Assembly (NCBI GenBank): GCA_934533005.1
Contig: CAKTBC010000120.1
Coordinates: 1 to 5,088, forward strand
Length of the DNA: 5,088 nucleotides
Origin: an uncultured Oscillospiraceae bacterium
Lineage (GTDB): Bacteria > Bacillota > Clostridia > Oscillospirales > Oscillospiraceae
Reading direction: 5' to 3'
The position numbers were made by a program, and so were the translations under genes. How positions within the stretch are numbered: the first letter of the stretch is position 1; the number at the start of each line of letters is the position of its first letter. This document shows positions 5,079-5,088 of this stretch, piece by piece. The notes beneath the pieces are model-generated. The model was not told the DNA's origin and ran no database searches. It saw only the letters and a list, made by a program, of their open reading frames with translations.

Positions 5079-5088
5079 ATGCTCTTTC
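5079..5088 (+). CDS. First codons of an unidentified gene, cut by the right edge
   Basis: An ATG at 5079-5081 follows the promoter and dyad above, with GAGAGG (5063-5068) as a possible ribosome site 10 nt upstream. Only Met-Leu-Phe and one further base are visible, so the product cannot be named. The spacing from the promoter (a leader of about 27 nt) makes it a reasonable start. A TetR-type regulator is possible given the dyad, but that is inference. Confidence 0.4.

Overview
The window looks like a chromosomal segment from a GC-rich gut-type member of the Firmicutes/Clostridia (Oscillospiraceae-like). The reasons are near-consensus sigma-A promoters, purine-rich Shine-Dalgarno sites, typical Gram-positive lipoprotein signal peptides (MKK...LAGC, MKK...LCAC), a short zinc-containing prolyl-tRNA synthetase, a DUF1700/HAAS-type membrane protein and a DUF4349 lipoprotein. 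Placement is by recollection of similar proteins; no search was run.

Left part, minus strand. Bases 1-234 hold the N-terminal 78 codons of a lipoprotein whose mature part begins like a TctC-type substrate-binding protein of a tripartite tricarboxylate transporter. It is cut by the window edge and has its own promoter (292-320). The 271 bases between it and the next gene (235-505) hold that promoter, a small inverted repeat at its predicted transcription start, and a strong hairpin terminator (413-442) for the genes to the right. Next comes a two-gene minus-strand operon, 2069 down to 506. It encodes a HAAS-domain protein with a very long acidic linker and about three membrane helices, then a 68-residue membrane protein whose start overlaps the end of the first gene by 8 nt.

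Centre. The 180 bases from 2070 to 2249 hold two back-to-back promoters with near-perfect hexamers. One fires left into the HAAS operon and the other right into proS. The proS leader carries a GC-rich hairpin directly before the ribosome binding site. proS (2250-3686) is complete and looks fully functional.

Right part, plus strand. A DUF4349 lipoprotein with a C-terminal membrane helix (3808-4914) is followed by a strong intrinsic terminator (4930-4955). At the right edge there is a new promoter with an operator-like dyad (5017-5062) and the first three codons of a further gene, probably a regulator or regulated gene outside the window.

The genes are a mix of housekeeping (proS) and envelope functions. 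The HAAS operon and the DUF4349 protein are both membrane-linked and of poorly known role. I see no mobile element, CRISPR array, tRNA or rRNA, and no convincing new multi-gene system. The least ordinary item is the HAAS protein with its long acidic linker and no PadR partner in view.
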